Source: Campylorhamphus procurvoides
Taxonomy: Eukaryota > Chordata > Aves > Passeriformes > Dendrocolaptidae
NCBI GenBank assembly: GCA_013396655.1
Contig: WBMV01000300.1
Location: 565,419 to 629,418, forward strand
Length of the DNA stretch: 64,000 nt
Reading direction: 5' to 3'
Part shown: piece after piece, positions 63,369 to 64,000 of the stretch
How the letters are laid out: every line of letters starts with the position of its first letter
How positions within the stretch are numbered: position 1 is the stretch's first letter
Notes under the pieces: model-generated
Databases searched by the model: none
Seen by the model: the letters and a program-made list of their open reading frames with translations, nothing else
What the model was told of the DNA's origin: nothing
Position numbers and translations under genes: made by a program

Positions 63369-64000
63369 AAATAGTTAAACTGGAAAATAGCAGCATAGCA
63401 TTCACTGCAACTGCCACTCAGTTTACCACAATCAAACGTCCCACAAGATAACAGTCTGCTGTACCTTTAATACAAGTAGATAAAACAGTCCAGCTTTGCT
63501 GCAAATTAAGTCCATGGCATTTTCTGTATGGCATTTTCTACCTTTATACTTGGATAATTTTTTTCCAACAGCACAATAAATATGAAAAAAAAAACCCAAC
63601 TAGTAAATTAGTCCAACCTCAAAGAAGTTATGAATTTTCCTGTGGACTTTAGTGAGACTAGAATATTGCCCATACACTTGTTCATTATTCCTGAAATCCT
63701 GGCACATGACATTAGCTACAGGAATAACAAAAAAAAAAAATCCTAGCTGCTATTAATGACCAAACTGATACACCAGATCACTGAAGACCTAGTAGTGACA
63801 GTCCTTGGTAATTTCTGAGTGAGTGCAACTTAAGGACTGCTAGTACATGCCAATGTTTCAACTGATTTTTTCCAATGTATGCTACCAAATATCTGAGCAG
63901 CCTACATGAACTCTAAGTTTTAGAGTTCTCAGATAACTTCCTCATGTAGGAGTATGGTAATGATCAGTTTTTGTACAATTGTCTGATTATTCTATAATTA
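63369..64000. other. AT-rich non-coding DNA to window end
   Basis: Unique-looking sequence with short A runs near 63584-63593 and 63730-63740. Nothing recognised. Confidence 0.5.

Noticed and set aside
62989..63417. 142-codon minus-strand open frame
   Set aside because: Antisense of the CR1 3' region, which is known to stay open by chance.
1..64000. CRISPR arrays, operons, riboswitches, phage or plasmid features, mitochondrial insertions
   Set aside because: No regularly spaced direct repeats, no prokaryotic gene organisation and no recognisable mitochondrial gene sequence were seen; the window is vertebrate nuclear DNA.

Overview
The window looks like non-coding nuclear DNA from a bird, probably a neoavian and possibly a songbird. 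The evidence is indirect: at least nine CR1-type LINE fragments, several ending in the (ATTCTRTG)n-like 3' tail typical of avian CR1, and several retroviral LTRs. One of these LTRs has the R-U5 layout I associate with passerine ERVL-type elements. The background is AT-rich, with scattered poly(A)/poly(T) runs, CAAA-type tracts and a few microsatellites. I found no protein-coding exon, tRNA, rRNA, snRNA, CRISPR array or bacterial-style operon. The open frames above 60 codons are either decayed CR1 reverse transcriptase, antisense shadows of repeats, or chance frames in AT-rich or low-complexity DNA. The stretch is best read as a gene desert or part of a very long intron.

Layout. 1-10 kb: an old minus-strand CR1 relic (1.0-1.6 kb), a minus-strand CR1 3' end (5.15-5.57 kb), and a plus-strand CR1 with a recognisable but broken reverse transcriptase (8.75-9.69 kb). 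10-30 kb: a short CR1 tail at 10.65 kb, a perfect (ATT)n palindrome at 11.3 kb, two oppositely oriented LTR pieces at 18.2-18.8 kb, and a very old CR1/L3-like relic at about 28.1-28.65 kb. 30-38 kb is the richest part: a ~2.1 kb CR1 (30.6-32.7 kb) interrupted by an LTR, a short CR1 tail (35.75 kb), and a GC-rich minus-strand LTR with TATA box, poly(A) signal and adjoining polypurine tract (36.05-36.58 kb), followed by about 1 kb of possibly viral internal remains. 38-62 kb is almost empty apart from two CR1 3' ends (43.8 and 53.1 kb) and small palindromes or tandem duplications. 62-63.4 kb holds a compact 270-bp solo LTR flanked by an exact 9-bp direct repeat, then a CR1 of the same subfamily as the 8.75 kb copy.

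Nothing here works together as a system. The biology visible is insertion, nesting, deletion and decay of retroelements. The most useful observations are the 62.1 kb solo LTR with its long target duplication, the 344-bp internal deletion and lost catalytic aspartate in the 8.75 kb CR1, the LTR nested in the 30.6 kb CR1, and the CpG-bearing LTR promoter at 36 kb. I see no sign of an undescribed functional system.
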